Of a stretch of 64,000 nucleotides of DNA, positions 18,011 to 27,461 are shown one piece after another. How positions within the stretch are numbered: position 1 is the first letter of the stretch; each line of letters begins with the position of its first letter. The position numbers and the translations under genes were made by a program. The DNA is from Roseburia hominis A2-183. GTDB taxonomy: Bacteria > Bacillota > Clostridia > Lachnospirales > Lachnospiraceae. Under the pieces are notes generated by a model. The model made no database searches, had not been told where the DNA came from, and saw only the letters and a program-made list of their open reading frames with translations. The stretch spans positions 1,657,501 through 1,721,500 of the forward strand of contig NC_015977.1 in the NCBI RefSeq assembly GCF_000225345.1, given 5' to 3'.

Positions 18011-18706
18011 TTATTGTATTCTTTTGCATTCTCTGTAGCTGTAGTACGTGCGGTCACCGATAATAATGTGATCCACAAGAGGGATGCCAAGAAGCGCTCC
18101 GCACTCCGCCACTCTCTTTGTCACTGCATCGTCCTCCGCCGAAGGGGAGGGATCACCGCTGGGATGATTGTGCATCAGCACAATCTGAATCGCACTTTTG
18201 TCCAATGCAGCGAGAAAAATCTCGCGCGGTGAGACAAGTGCAGCCGTCGCACTACCGACAGACATCATAACCTTCTCCAGCAGGCGGCATTTGGCGTCAA
18301 AGAGAAGCACCATCGTACGCTCTCTGCTCTCATGCCGCATATCCTCCATGTAATAACTTGCAATGGAGCCCGGATCGCCAAGACAGATGCGCTCTTTATA
18401 GCGCGTCTTCGCCATCCGTTTGGATAATTCTGCAATGCATTTTAACTGGATCGCCTTCACCTGTCCGATTCCGGGAATCTTCTGCATATCCTGAACAGAT
18501 AACGTGTAGAGATTCAACAGATCGTGTCCGTCCTGCCGCAGCAATTCCTGCGCCACTTCCACAGAACGCGTCCCGCGCGTCCCTGAACGTATGATGACGG
18601 CAATCAGCTCCGCATCGCTTAAGGATTCGACCCCGGATATTAAAAACTTCTCATATGGCTTCTCCGAGTCCGGCAGTTCCTTAACCGTTGTAAAATGATG
18701 ATTCAT
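18011..18706 (-). CDS. radC: RadC/YsxA JAMM-domain protein
   Basis: 231 residues. An N-terminal helix-hairpin-helix-like region (LYTLSVQDMQKIPGIGQVKA) precedes the RadC JAMM domain with the metal-site motif HNHPSGDPSPSAED. Once tied to DNA repair, the family has no settled function. It heads the shape operon just before mreB, a widely conserved arrangement. Confidence 0.93.
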   Translation of the reverse strand: MNHHFTTVKELPDSEKPYEKFLISGVESLSDAELIAVIIRSGTRGTRSVEVAQELLRQDGHDLLNLYTLSVQDMQKIPGIGQVKAIQLKCIAELSKRMAKTRYKERICLGDPGSIASYYMEDMRHESRERTMVLLFDAKCRLLEKVMMSVGSATAALVSPREIFLAALDKSAIQIVLMHNHPSGDPSPSAEDDAVTKRVAECGALLGIPLVDHIIIGDRTYYSYRECKRIQ

Positions 18707-18735
18707 AAAGATTTCCCGTCTCTCCCCGGCAATTC

Positions 18736-18764
18736 CCTATGATGGTTTGTAGAATTTATGTCAA
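18736..18764 (-). promoter_or_regulatory. Weak candidate promoter before radC
   Basis: On the minus strand a perfect TTGACA (18759-18764) is followed after 17 bases by CATAGG, a poor -10. This is the only recognisable candidate for the shape/division operon in the gap between radC and the PLP enzyme gene. Confidence 0.3.
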
Positions 18765-18795
18765 CCAATTACGGGACAAAAACTTACATTATATT

Positions 18796-20094
18796 TTAGC
18801 ATAACGCATCCAGATTCACAAGTTTTCGTTCCTTAAGTTTTTGTAAAGATTTCAAAATGCCGAGTTTCGCATGGTACCAGGTCAGACCGCCCTGAAAATA
18901 CACGGCATACGGCGGTTTGATTGGTCCGTCGGCAGACAGTTCGATGGAGGAACCCTGCACAAATGCACCTGCCGCCATGATGACATCGCTGTCGTAGCCC
19001 GGCATCGCCCACGGTTCCGGCGTCACGTAGCTGTCCACAGGCGCCGCAGCCTGAATTCCCTCGCAGAAGGCGATCAGTGCGTCCGGATTGTGGAAGGAAA
19101 TCGCCTGGATGATGTCGTGACGGCTCTCACTGCCGTCCGGCACAACGTCAAATCCCAGCTTTTCATAAATATTTGCCGCAAAAATAGCGCCCTTTAACGC
19201 GCCGCTCACCACGGTCGGTGCCAGGAACAGTCCCTGGTAGAACGACTGCAGAATGCCGAGGGAAGCGCCGACCTCCTTGCCGAGTCCCGGGGAAGTCAGA
19301 CGGTATGCCGCATTTTCCACACATTCTTTTTTGCCGACAATATAGCCGCCGATCGGTGCAAGTCCGCCGCCCGGATTCTTGATGAGGGAACCGACAATCA
19401 TGTCTGCCCCGACCTCAATCGGCTCACGCTCTTCCACGAATTCGCCGTAGCAGTTGTCGACCATGCAGATCACGTCCGGTTTGATGTCCTTGATGAATGC
19501 GATCAGTTTTCCGATGCGCTCCACAGAGAGCGTCTTGCGCGGCGCATATCCCTTGGAACGCTGGATGGTGACAAGATGCGTGCGCTCGTTGATGGCGGCG
19601 CGGATGCCTTCATAGTCAAACTCTCCGTCCGCAAGCAGATCCACCTGACGGTAGGTAATGCCGTACTCGGCGAGCGATCCCTTGGACGGCCGGATGCCGA
19701 TGACCTCCTCCAGCGTATCGTATGGCTTGCCGACCGGGGATAACAGTTCATCGCCCGGCCGCAGATTGGACATCAGAGCCAGCGCCAGCGCGTGGGTGCC
19801 GCACGTGATCTGCGGACGCACCAGCGCATCCTCCCCGCCGAAGCAGGAGGCATAGACTTTTTCCAGGGTGTCTCTGCCCAGATCGTTGTAGCCGTACCCG
19901 GAAGTCGTATTGAAACATTCTGCCGAGACACGGTTGTCCTGCATGGCTTTTAACACTTTTAGCTGGTTGTATTCTGCGCGTGCATCAATCTCTTCAAAAC
20001 GCTGCTTCAAGGAAGCTTCTATTTTTTCCCCGAATGCACTTACCTCCGGGGAAATCCCCAGACGCTCGTATTGTTCCTGTAATAACTGATTCAT
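18796..20094 (-). CDS. PLP-dependent enzyme of the methionine gamma-lyase-like YnbB family
   Basis: 432 residues, fold-type I PLP enzyme annotated in databases as methionine gamma-lyase family or aluminium resistance protein. Visible segments are CGTHALALALMSNLRPGDEL (cofactor phosphate region), VDNCYGEFVE (Asp contacting the pyridine ring) and SLIKNPGGG (the PLP lysine). The true substrate is unknown. In Bacillus and many Clostridia the order is mutS-mutL-miaA-hfq-ynbB; here it follows miaA by 17 bases and hfq is missing from between them. Confidence 0.85.
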   Translation of the reverse strand: MNQLLQEQYERLGISPEVSAFGEKIEASLKQRFEEIDARAEYNQLKVLKAMQDNRVSAECFNTTSGYGYNDLGRDTLEKVYASCFGGEDALVRPQITCGTHALALALMSNLRPGDELLSPVGKPYDTLEEVIGIRPSKGSLAEYGITYRQVDLLADGEFDYEGIRAAINERTHLVTIQRSKGYAPRKTLSVERIGKLIAFIKDIKPDVICMVDNCYGEFVEEREPIEVGADMIVGSLIKNPGGGLAPIGGYIVGKKECVENAAYRLTSPGLGKEVGASLGILQSFYQGLFLAPTVVSGALKGAIFAANIYEKLGFDVVPDGSESRHDIIQAISFHNPDALIAFCEGIQAAAPVDSYVTPEPWAMPGYDSDVIMAAGAFVQGSSIELSADGPIKPPYAVYFQGGLTWYHAKLGILKSLQKLKERKLVNLDALC

Positions 20095-20111
20095 ATCTCT
20101 GTACCTCTCTT

Positions 20112-21071
20112 TTATGCCGGCAAAATTCCTTTCGCCTGTAACACATCCATCATGTATGTAAGTATTTTTGTATCGTCATACTCAAAATCCGGCTTGTTCA
20201 GCCAGATGACATCCCGCTCCCTGCGGAACCAGGTCAGCTGCCGCTTGGCAAAATGTCTCGATTCGCGCTTGATGATATAGATCGCTTCCTCCAGGGTGCT
20301 GGTGCCGTTTAAATACGCCAGTATCTCTTTATAGCCAAGTCCCTGCATGGACACCATATCCGCATGGCAGCCCATCTGCTGCAGCCTTGCCACCTCATCG
20401 ACAAGCCCAGCCTTTACCATGGCATCAACGCGCGCATCGATGCGGCGGTAAAGCTTTTCGCGGTCGTCATTTAAGACAAAATAGGCAAAGTTGTAGGGGG
20501 ATGTCTTCTGGCTCTCCCGCTCGTTATGCTCGGAGATCCGCTCGCCGGACTCATGGTAAAATTCCAGGGCGCGGATGACGCGCTTGCGGTTATTCTCGTG
20601 GATCGCCTCTGCAGATGCCGGATCTACCGCCTTTAGCATTTCGTGAAGATAATGATTCCCGCGTGTCTCTGCCAGCTCTTCCAGCTGCCTGCGGTATGCA
20701 CTGTCACACTCCTGCTCCGTAAAATCAATATCGTAGAGCAGCGCCTGGATATAGAATCCGGTTCCGCCCACCACAATGGGGATCTGACCGTTTGCCGTAA
20801 TCTCTTTTAACGCCTGCTTTGCCATCTCCACAAAACGGACGACATGGAACTCATCGGATGGATCCAGTTCGTCCACAAGATAGTGCCGGACGCCGTCCAT
20901 CTCCTCCGGCATGATTTTTGCCGAGCCGATATCCATGTATTTATACACCTGCATGGAATCCGCAGATATAATGGCTCCGTTTATTTTTTTCGCCAGTGCA
21001 ATGGAAAGCGCTGTCTTCCCGACCGCTGTCGGGCCGGTCAGAATTACCATGGGATTTGGTTTCATTGTCAT
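20112..21071 (-). CDS. miaA: tRNA dimethylallyltransferase
   Basis: 319 residues. The N-terminal P-loop GPTAVGKTALSIALA and SADSMQVYKYMDIGSAK are the family landmarks, with GGTGFYIQALL further on. It adds a dimethylallyl group to A37 of tRNAs reading UNN codons. Its ATG overlaps the mutL stop (ATGA), so translation is coupled. Confidence 0.96.
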   Translation of the reverse strand: MTMKPNPMVILTGPTAVGKTALSIALAKKINGAIISADSMQVYKYMDIGSAKIMPEEMDGVRHYLVDELDPSDEFHVVRFVEMAKQALKEITANGQIPIVVGGTGFYIQALLYDIDFTEQECDSAYRRQLEELAETRGNHYLHEMLKAVDPASAEAIHENNRKRVIRALEFYHESGERISEHNERESQKTSPYNFAYFVLNDDREKLYRRIDARVDAMVKAGLVDEVARLQQMGCHADMVSMQGLGYKEILAYLNGTSTLEEAIYIIKRESRHFAKRQLTWFRRERDVIWLNKPDFEYDDTKILTYMMDVLQAKGILPA

Positions 21072-23215
21072 ACAATCCTCTTAAACTTCTTTTCAATCTC
21101 ATATTTGCTCATGGAGATAATGGTCGGCCGCCCGTGCGGACAATGGTAGGGATTCTCCAGGGACAGCAACTCGTCGATCAGCTGTTCTGCCTCCGCCCTG
21201 CTGATGGAATCGCCTCCCTTGATCGCCGCCTTGCAGGACATGGAAGCCACCTTCTCCAAGATCAGTTCCGGTGCTTCCCTGCCGCTTATGTTGGTAAAAT
21301 CGTCCAGCATGTCCAAGAACATGCCTTTCATATCGACCGCCTCAAAATCGGCTGGAATCGCCGTGATGGCAAATTCCTTGCCGCCGAACGGCTCCACCTC
21401 ATAACCGAACAGACGGATCTGCTCCCCGTAGCGTGTAAGCATTTCCTGTTCCTCGGCGCTCAACGTCAGAATGATCGGCGGGCTTAGCGTCTGCGAGGCA
21501 AAATTCTGTGTGCGGACGCGCGCCATGGTGCGCTCATAGAGCACTTTTTCATGGGCGGCATGCTGGTCGATAATGAACAGCTTATCCTCGTATTCAATCA
21601 GCCAGTAGGTGTCAAACACTTCGCCGATGATCCGGTGCCGTCTGGCTGCATCCGGCGTGAAAAATCCGGTGTCCGCCGCCTCGAGCGTCTGCTGCTCGTA
21701 CACGACCGTGTCCGCTGTCTCCTGCGGATTCTGCGTCTCCTGCACATTCTGTGTGTCTGTCTCCGGCATATTCAGATTCTCCGGCATATTCAGATTCTCC
21801 GGCGTATTCAGATTCTCCGGTGTATCAGGAGTTCCCCGCACGGCCTCTGCCTTAGGAATCGGCTCCGGCTGCACATCCGGCTGTACGGTATCCGCCGCCG
21901 GTATGCATTCCGCTTCCCATGACATCTCCTGTATCCGGCTGCCGTCTTCGGCCGAAGCAGAACCCGCAGATGCGGAATCCGCATGATAGCTGCTCTCCTC
22001 CCGCACCAGAAGCTGCCGGAACACGTCCAGATTTTCCGGTGTTCTGACTGGTTCCGGCGTCACGTTCTGCCCCTGCGGCAGCACCTGTGTCTGCGGCGGG
22101 ATATGCAGACGTTTTGTCTCAAATGGCTCCGGCAGGCTACCGGTAATGGCTGGCCGCTTTTCTTCTTTCTTTTCCTCCACCGGGACAGCCGGAATAAATT
22201 CCTTGTGAGTCAGCACATCGCGGATCGTCTGATATAGCTTCCGGTACACTTCCTCATTGTTGGAAAAACGAAGCTCCATCTTGGTCGGATGCACATTGAC
22301 GTCCAAAAGCTCCGTATCCATGGTAAAATACAGCACGCAGAACGGATACTGATGCTGCATCATAAAGCCCTTGTACGCCTCTTCCACCGCTTTGGAGAGC
22401 AGTGCGCTTTTGATGTAGCGTCCATTGATAAAATAGCTTTCGTAGCTGCGGTTTCCGCGGGAAATCATCGGTTTTCCGACAAAGCCCTTTACCGAGAAAT
22501 ATTCTGTCTCTGCGCAGACCGGAAGAAGCGCCGCCGTAATATCGCGCCCGTAGATATGATAGATCAGATCTTTTTCATTGGAGTTGCCGGAGGTATGCAT
22601 CTTGGTCTGTCCGTTGCTGATAAACTTAAAAGAGACATCCGGATGGGACAAGGCAAGGCGCTCTATCAGGTCACTGATATAATTTCCCTCCGTCTGCGCG
22701 GTTTTTAAAAACTTTTTCCGTGCCGGCGTATTGTAAAAGAGGTTTCTGACGATGAAGGTCGTGCCGTCCGGCGCGCCGATCTCATCGTTGCTCATCTCTC
22801 TTGAGCCTTCAATGACATAGCGCGTTCCGGTCAGATCGCTGTAAGTCTTGGTAATCAGCTCCACCTGCGATACGGCGGCAATGCTTGAGAGCGCCTCACC
22901 GCGAAACCCGAGCGAATGGATGCATAAAAGGTCTTCCACACTCTTAATCTTGCTGGTGGAATGGCGCAGAAACGCGAGCGGTACCTGCTCACGCTCAATT
23001 CCGCAGCCGTTATCCGTAATGCGCACGAACGTTGTGCCGCCCTCCTTGATCTCGACCGTGACGGCGGTTGCCCGGGCATCGATCGCGTTCTCGACAAGCT
23101 CCTTGACCACCGAGGACGGCCGTTCCACCACCTCCCCGGCTGCTATTTTATCGATTGTTTCCTGCGAAAGCAGTGTTATCTGCGGCATTCCATTCCTCCC
23201 ATCTGCCTTTGCCAA
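21068..23215 (-). CDS. mutL: DNA mismatch repair protein MutL
   Basis: 715 residues. The N-terminal GHKL ATPase shows VENAIDARAT, DNGCGI and GFRGEALSSI; the transducer domain ends near residue 335. A long proline/glutamate-rich linker contains near-repeats of PENLNM. The C-terminal dimerisation domain begins near residue 515 (HRIIGEVFDTYWLIEYEDKLFIIDQHAAHEKVLYE). It carries the DQHAAHEKVLYE segment of endonuclease-type MutL, so strand nicking is likely. It follows mutS by twelve bases. Confidence 0.95.
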   Translation of the reverse strand: MAKADGRNGMPQITLLSQETIDKIAAGEVVERPSSVVKELVENAIDARATAVTVEIKEGGTTFVRITDNGCGIEREQVPLAFLRHSTSKIKSVEDLLCIHSLGFRGEALSSIAAVSQVELITKTYSDLTGTRYVIEGSREMSNDEIGAPDGTTFIVRNLFYNTPARKKFLKTAQTEGNYISDLIERLALSHPDVSFKFISNGQTKMHTSGNSNEKDLIYHIYGRDITAALLPVCAETEYFSVKGFVGKPMISRGNRSYESYFINGRYIKSALLSKAVEEAYKGFMMQHQYPFCVLYFTMDTELLDVNVHPTKMELRFSNNEEVYRKLYQTIRDVLTHKEFIPAVPVEEKKEEKRPAITGSLPEPFETKRLHIPPQTQVLPQGQNVTPEPVRTPENLDVFRQLLVREESSYHADSASAGSASAEDGSRIQEMSWEAECIPAADTVQPDVQPEPIPKAEAVRGTPDTPENLNTPENLNMPENLNMPETDTQNVQETQNPQETADTVVYEQQTLEAADTGFFTPDAARRHRIIGEVFDTYWLIEYEDKLFIIDQHAAHEKVLYERTMARVRTQNFASQTLSPPIILTLSAEEQEMLTRYGEQIRLFGYEVEPFGGKEFAITAIPADFEAVDMKGMFLDMLDDFTNISGREAPELILEKVASMSCKAAIKGGDSISRAEAEQLIDELLSLENPYHCPHGRPTIISMSKYEIEKKFKRIV
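21761..21824 (-). repeat. 18-bp tandem repeats in the mutL linker
   Basis: Three near-identical copies of an 18-bp unit (CTCCGGCATATTCAGATT), plus a partial fourth, encode the six-residue repeat PENLNM in the flexible linker. The frame is kept. Confidence 0.85.
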
Positions 23216-23227
23216 AGGCGCTTCCGG

Positions 23228-25870
23228 TTACCAGCGGTTCTTTACCTTGTTCTGAAGTTCGTATAATTTGTTTAAAGCCTCAATCGGCGTCAGATTTCCG
23301 ACATCCACATTCCGCAGTTCCTCTATGATGTCATCGTCCCGCACGGTATCAAACAACGACATCTGCGTCAGATCCACCTCGTCCAGCTTTTCTTTTTTCT
23401 TTTTGCTTCCCGTATCGACGGAGATATTTCTCGCAACTTCCGTGATGTCGTTGGCACTTAATTCCTCCACGATCTCCTTGGCACGCGCAATGACAGAATC
23501 CGGCACGCCGGCAAGCTTTGCCACCTGGATACCGTAACTCTTGTCCGCGCCGCCCTTTACGATTTTGCGGAGAAATACAATGTCATCGCCCTTTTCCTTT
23601 ACCGCCACGCAGTAATTGTTGACGTTGTTTAATTTGCCTTCCAGCTCTGTCAGTTCATGATAATGTGTGGCAAAAAGCGTCTTGGCACCGAGGAGCTTCG
23701 GGTTGCTGATATGCTCCACCACCGCCCAGGCAATGCTCAGCCCGTCGTAGGTGCTTGTGCCGCGCCCGATTTCATCCAAGATCAGCAGCGAGTTGGAGGT
23801 AGCGTTGCGCAGAATATTTGCAACCTCATTCATCTCCACCATAAACGTACTCTGCCCGCTGGCAAGATCATCCGACGCTCCCACACGTGTGAAAATGCGG
23901 TCCACGATACCGATCTTCGCGGATGCCGCAGGCACATAGCTGCCAAGCTGCGCCATCAGAACGATCAGCGCCGTCTGGCGCATATAGGTGGATTTTCCCG
24001 CCATGTTCGGTCCCGTAATGATCGAGATGCGGTGATTGCCGTTGTCGAGGTACGTGTCATTGTCAATAAACATATCGTTGTTGATCATCTTCTCGACCAC
24101 CGGATGACGTCCGCCCTTGATGTCAATGATGCCGTTCTCGTTGATTTTCGGACGGCAGTAATTATTCTGATCCGCGACAAGTGCGAGCGACACGAATACA
24201 TCCAGACCGGCAACCGCCTTGGCGGTCCGCTGGATGCGCACAACCTCCGCAGCGATCGTACTCCGCACCTCACAGAAGAGATCGTACTCTAATGTGACAA
24301 GCTTGTCCTCCGCGCCGAGAATCATGTCCTCCAGTTCTTTTAATTCCGGCGTGATATAGCGCTCGGCGTTGGCGAGCGTCTGCTTGCGCATAAAATAATC
24401 TGGAACCAGATCCTTGTAGGAGTTGGTCACTTCCAGATAATAGCCGAATACCTTGTTATATTTGATTTTTAAATTCTTGATGCCTGTCTTTTCACGCTCT
24501 TTGGCTTCCAGTTCCGCCAGCCAGGTCTTCCCCTCCGTCTTCGCCTTGCGGTATTTATCGACATCCTCGTTGTAGCCGTCCTTGATCAGACCGCCGTCCC
24601 GCACCGAAATGGGCGGTTCCTCCATGATAGCCCGGTCGATCAGTGCGCAGAGCTCCTCCAACGTATCCATGTCCTCGCGGATTTCTCCCAGCAGCTCGCA
24701 CTGAAAATCGCCCAAAAGACTCTTGATCGGCGGCAGCATGGCAATCGAACTGCGGAAGGCAATGAGATCCCTGGGATTGGCGGTCAGATATGTAACACGC
24801 GTAATCAGACGCTCCAGATCGTAGATCGGATTTAAATATTCCCGGAGTTCCTCTCTGGTAATCACGTGCTGATTCAGCTCACAGATTGCATCCTGGCGCT
24901 TCTCGATCTCCGCCTTGTCAATCAGCGGCTGTTCCACATAGGAGCGGAGCAGTCTGGCACCCATCGCCGTCTTCGTCTTGTCAAGCACCCACAGGAGCGA
25001 TCCGCGTTTCTGCTTCTCGCGCAGCGTTTCCACAAGCTCCAGATTCCTTCTGGTCGAGCTGTCGATGATCATGTATTTTCCGGTGGAATACGGATGAATC
25101 ACGGAAATGTTGTTGAGATCGTTCTTCTGTGTCTCGTACAGATACTTTAACAGTGCTCCCGCAGCAATCATGCCGCAGTCATAATCGGCAAGTCCCAGCG
25201 CCTCCAGACTCTTTACCTTAAAGTGTGTAAGCAGTGTTGTCTCTGCAAGCTCATCCCCAAAATACCATGTCTCCAGCGCATAAATTGTAATCTTGAGTCG
25301 ATGCCTTAAATCTTCTATATCGACACCACTCATATAAAAACTTTCGTTGCATATAATTTCAGATGGCGAAAATTTTGTGATCTCATCGAAAAGCTTCCGC
25401 TCCGAATCCACCTCGGTGACATAGTAGTCTCCGGTTGAGACGTCCGCAATGGATACGCCGTAGCGGTCTGCCAGATACACGATGCACATAATATAATTGT
25501 TCTTGGATTCGTCCAGCGCCTGCATATCCAGGTTCGTTCCCGGCGTCACGATCCGGATGACCTCGCGCTTGACCAGTCCCTTTGCCAGCTTCGGATCTTC
25601 CACCTGCTCGCAGATGGCAACCTTGTGTCCGTTTGCCACAAGTTTATTTAAGTATCCCTCCACCGCATGGTACGGGATGCCGCACATCGGTGCGCGCTCC
25701 TCCATGCCGCAGTTTTTTCCGGTCAGCGTCAGTTCCAGTTCTTTGGACACCAGTTCGGCATCCTCAAAAAACATCTCGTAGAAATCTCCCAGCCGGTAAA
25801 ACAGGATACAGTCTTTATATTCTTCCTTCGTCTGCAGATATTGCTGCATCATTGGTGTAAATTCAGCCAC
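23228..25870 (-). CDS. mutS: DNA mismatch recognition protein MutS
   Basis: 880 residues, full length MutS1. The mismatch-reading domain holds FYRLGDFYEMF with the Phe-x-Glu wedge; the ATPase has Walker A GPNMAGKST, Walker B LILDEIGRGTSTYDG and the ATHYHELTELE segment. It binds mispairs and recruits MutL, encoded next. The start overlaps the stop of the upstream flavoprotein gene by eight bases. Confidence 0.97.
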   Translation of the reverse strand: MAEFTPMMQQYLQTKEEYKDCILFYRLGDFYEMFFEDAELVSKELELTLTGKNCGMEERAPMCGIPYHAVEGYLNKLVANGHKVAICEQVEDPKLAKGLVKREVIRIVTPGTNLDMQALDESKNNYIMCIVYLADRYGVSIADVSTGDYYVTEVDSERKLFDEITKFSPSEIICNESFYMSGVDIEDLRHRLKITIYALETWYFGDELAETTLLTHFKVKSLEALGLADYDCGMIAAGALLKYLYETQKNDLNNISVIHPYSTGKYMIIDSSTRRNLELVETLREKQKRGSLLWVLDKTKTAMGARLLRSYVEQPLIDKAEIEKRQDAICELNQHVITREELREYLNPIYDLERLITRVTYLTANPRDLIAFRSSIAMLPPIKSLLGDFQCELLGEIREDMDTLEELCALIDRAIMEEPPISVRDGGLIKDGYNEDVDKYRKAKTEGKTWLAELEAKEREKTGIKNLKIKYNKVFGYYLEVTNSYKDLVPDYFMRKQTLANAERYITPELKELEDMILGAEDKLVTLEYDLFCEVRSTIAAEVVRIQRTAKAVAGLDVFVSLALVADQNNYCRPKINENGIIDIKGGRHPVVEKMINNDMFIDNDTYLDNGNHRISIITGPNMAGKSTYMRQTALIVLMAQLGSYVPAASAKIGIVDRIFTRVGASDDLASGQSTFMVEMNEVANILRNATSNSLLILDEIGRGTSTYDGLSIAWAVVEHISNPKLLGAKTLFATHYHELTELEGKLNNVNNYCVAVKEKGDDIVFLRKIVKGGADKSYGIQVAKLAGVPDSVIARAKEIVEELSANDITEVARNISVDTGSKKKKEKLDEVDLTQMSLFDTVRDDDIIEELRNVDVGNLTPIEALNKLYELQNKVKNRW

Positions 25871-27461
25871 GTTGCTCCTCCATATCTCTCATAATCGCCT
25901 CTGCCACTTTCAGTCCGTCCATCGCCGCGGACATGATGCCGCCTGCATAGCCCGCGCCCTCCCCACACGGATAGATGCCGCCTGCAGCCACAAGAAGCTT
26001 CGGATCGCGCACCAGGCGCACCGGTGAGGACGTCCGGCTCTCCACGCCGGAGAGGATGGCGTCTTCCCGGTCAAAAGCCGGAATCCGGCGGCTGAATGCG
26101 TGCATCCCCTCGATAAAGGACTCTTCCAGTGCCTGCGGCAGCAGACCTCTTAAATTGCCAAGCACACATGCGCCCTTTGTGGCGCTCTCAAACGCCCCGT
26201 AAGACACCGAGGCACGATTGCTGCAATAGTCTCCAAAAAGCTGCTGCGGAATCCGCCCTTTTCCGATAGCGAATGCCCGCTCCTCGAGCATCTCCTGAAA
26301 ACGGACACCGGCTAGCGGATCTTTCCCCGCAAAGTCGTCAGGAGTTACCGCCACAATAATCGCACTGTTTGCGTTTTTCCCGTCACGTCCGGAATAGCTC
26401 ATTCCATTGACCGCAAGCCTGCCTTCCTCGGAGGATGCGTTTACCACATATCCGCCCGGACACATGCAGAAGGAATACACGCCTCTGCCGTTTGCGAGGT
26501 TCGCTGTCACTTTGTAGGGGGCTGCCGGAAGTTCGTGTGCATGCAGCGCTCCATATTGCTGCAGATTCATCATCTCCTGCGGGTGTTCCACACGGAAACC
26601 AACCGCAAACGCTTTTGCCTCCATGACAAGATCCTGCTTCTGATACAGCATCCCAAACGTGTCCCGCGCACTGTGACCGATTGCAAGAACGAGTCTGGAA
26701 GTCTCGATCCACTCCTTGTGGTTGACCTCAACAAACATCTTTCCGTCCGCTTCCCTGCGGTAATCTGTCATACAACTCTCAAAGCAAAACCTGGCGCCGC
26801 GCGCTTCCATCGCCTGCCGCATGTTTTTGATGACTCCGGCAAGAATATCCGTTCCGATGTGCGGTTTGTTTTCGTACAGAATCTGCTCCGGCGCTCCGAA
26901 TTTCACAAAGGTTTCCAGAACAAACCGGTTCCTGCCGGTGGGATCCTTGACCAGTGTATTTAATTTGCCGTCCGAAAAAGTTCCTGCGCCGCCCTCTCCG
27001 AACTGCACGTTGGAAACCGTATCCAACACTCCGCTCTCCCAGAAGCGCTCCACATCCTTTGTGCGCTCCGTCACTGAACGCCCGCGCTCAAGGACAACCG
27101 GTGCACAGCCGCTCATCGTGAGCGCATACGCGCAGAAAAGTCCCGCAGGACCCGCACCGACAATCACCGGCGGGATGGACGGCGTTGGCGAAACCGCCCC
27201 GGGCAGATGATAACCGGTCTGCTTTACGATCGTAACATTCGGATCGTTTGCCCTTTTTATGATTTTCTCTTCTCCGGAAGTGGAAACCTCCACGGAATAC
27301 ACCAACGACAGTTCCGGTTTCTTTCTCGCGTCAATGGATTTTCTGATAATCCGGTAGCGAAGCTCCTGGTCTCCCGAAAGTCCCAGACGTTTTCTGATTT
27401 TCTGTTCCAGTGCTGCCGCATTGTGATGCAGCGGCATTTTTATCTGATTGATCCGTATCAT
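25863..27461 (-). CDS. NAD(P)/FAD-dependent dehydrogenase (BT_0837-like flavoprotein)
   Basis: About 532 residues. An N-terminal domain of about 95 residues (IRINQIKMPL, then RKRLGLSGDQ) precedes a Rossmann FAD site PVIVGAGPAGLFCAYAL and the family stretch NVQFGEGGAGTFSDGKLNT; the C-terminus has YPCGEGAGYAGGIMSAA. The family is widespread in anaerobes with no assigned substrate. The ATG at 27461 overlaps the upstream gene's stop (ATGA). It sits just before mutS, a recurrent Clostridia order. Confidence 0.88.
   Translation of the reverse strand: MIRINQIKMPLHHNAAALEQKIRKRLGLSGDQELRYRIIRKSIDARKKPELSLVYSVEVSTSGEEKIIKRANDPNVTIVKQTGYHLPGAVSPTPSIPPVIVGAGPAGLFCAYALTMSGCAPVVLERGRSVTERTKDVERFWESGVLDTVSNVQFGEGGAGTFSDGKLNTLVKDPTGRNRFVLETFVKFGAPEQILYENKPHIGTDILAGVIKNMRQAMEARGARFCFESCMTDYRREADGKMFVEVNHKEWIETSRLVLAIGHSARDTFGMLYQKQDLVMEAKAFAVGFRVEHPQEMMNLQQYGALHAHELPAAPYKVTANLANGRGVYSFCMCPGGYVVNASSEEGRLAVNGMSYSGRDGKNANSAIIVAVTPDDFAGKDPLAGVRFQEMLEERAFAIGKGRIPQQLFGDYCSNRASVSYGAFESATKGACVLGNLRGLLPQALEESFIEGMHAFSRRIPAFDREDAILSGVESRTSSPVRLVRDPKLLVAAGGIYPCGEGAGYAGGIMSAAMDGLKVAEAIMRDMEEQRG

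Noticed and set aside
21721..21830. CRISPR-like repeats in mutL
   Set aside because: Units are contiguous, in frame and without spacers; they are coding tandem repeats.
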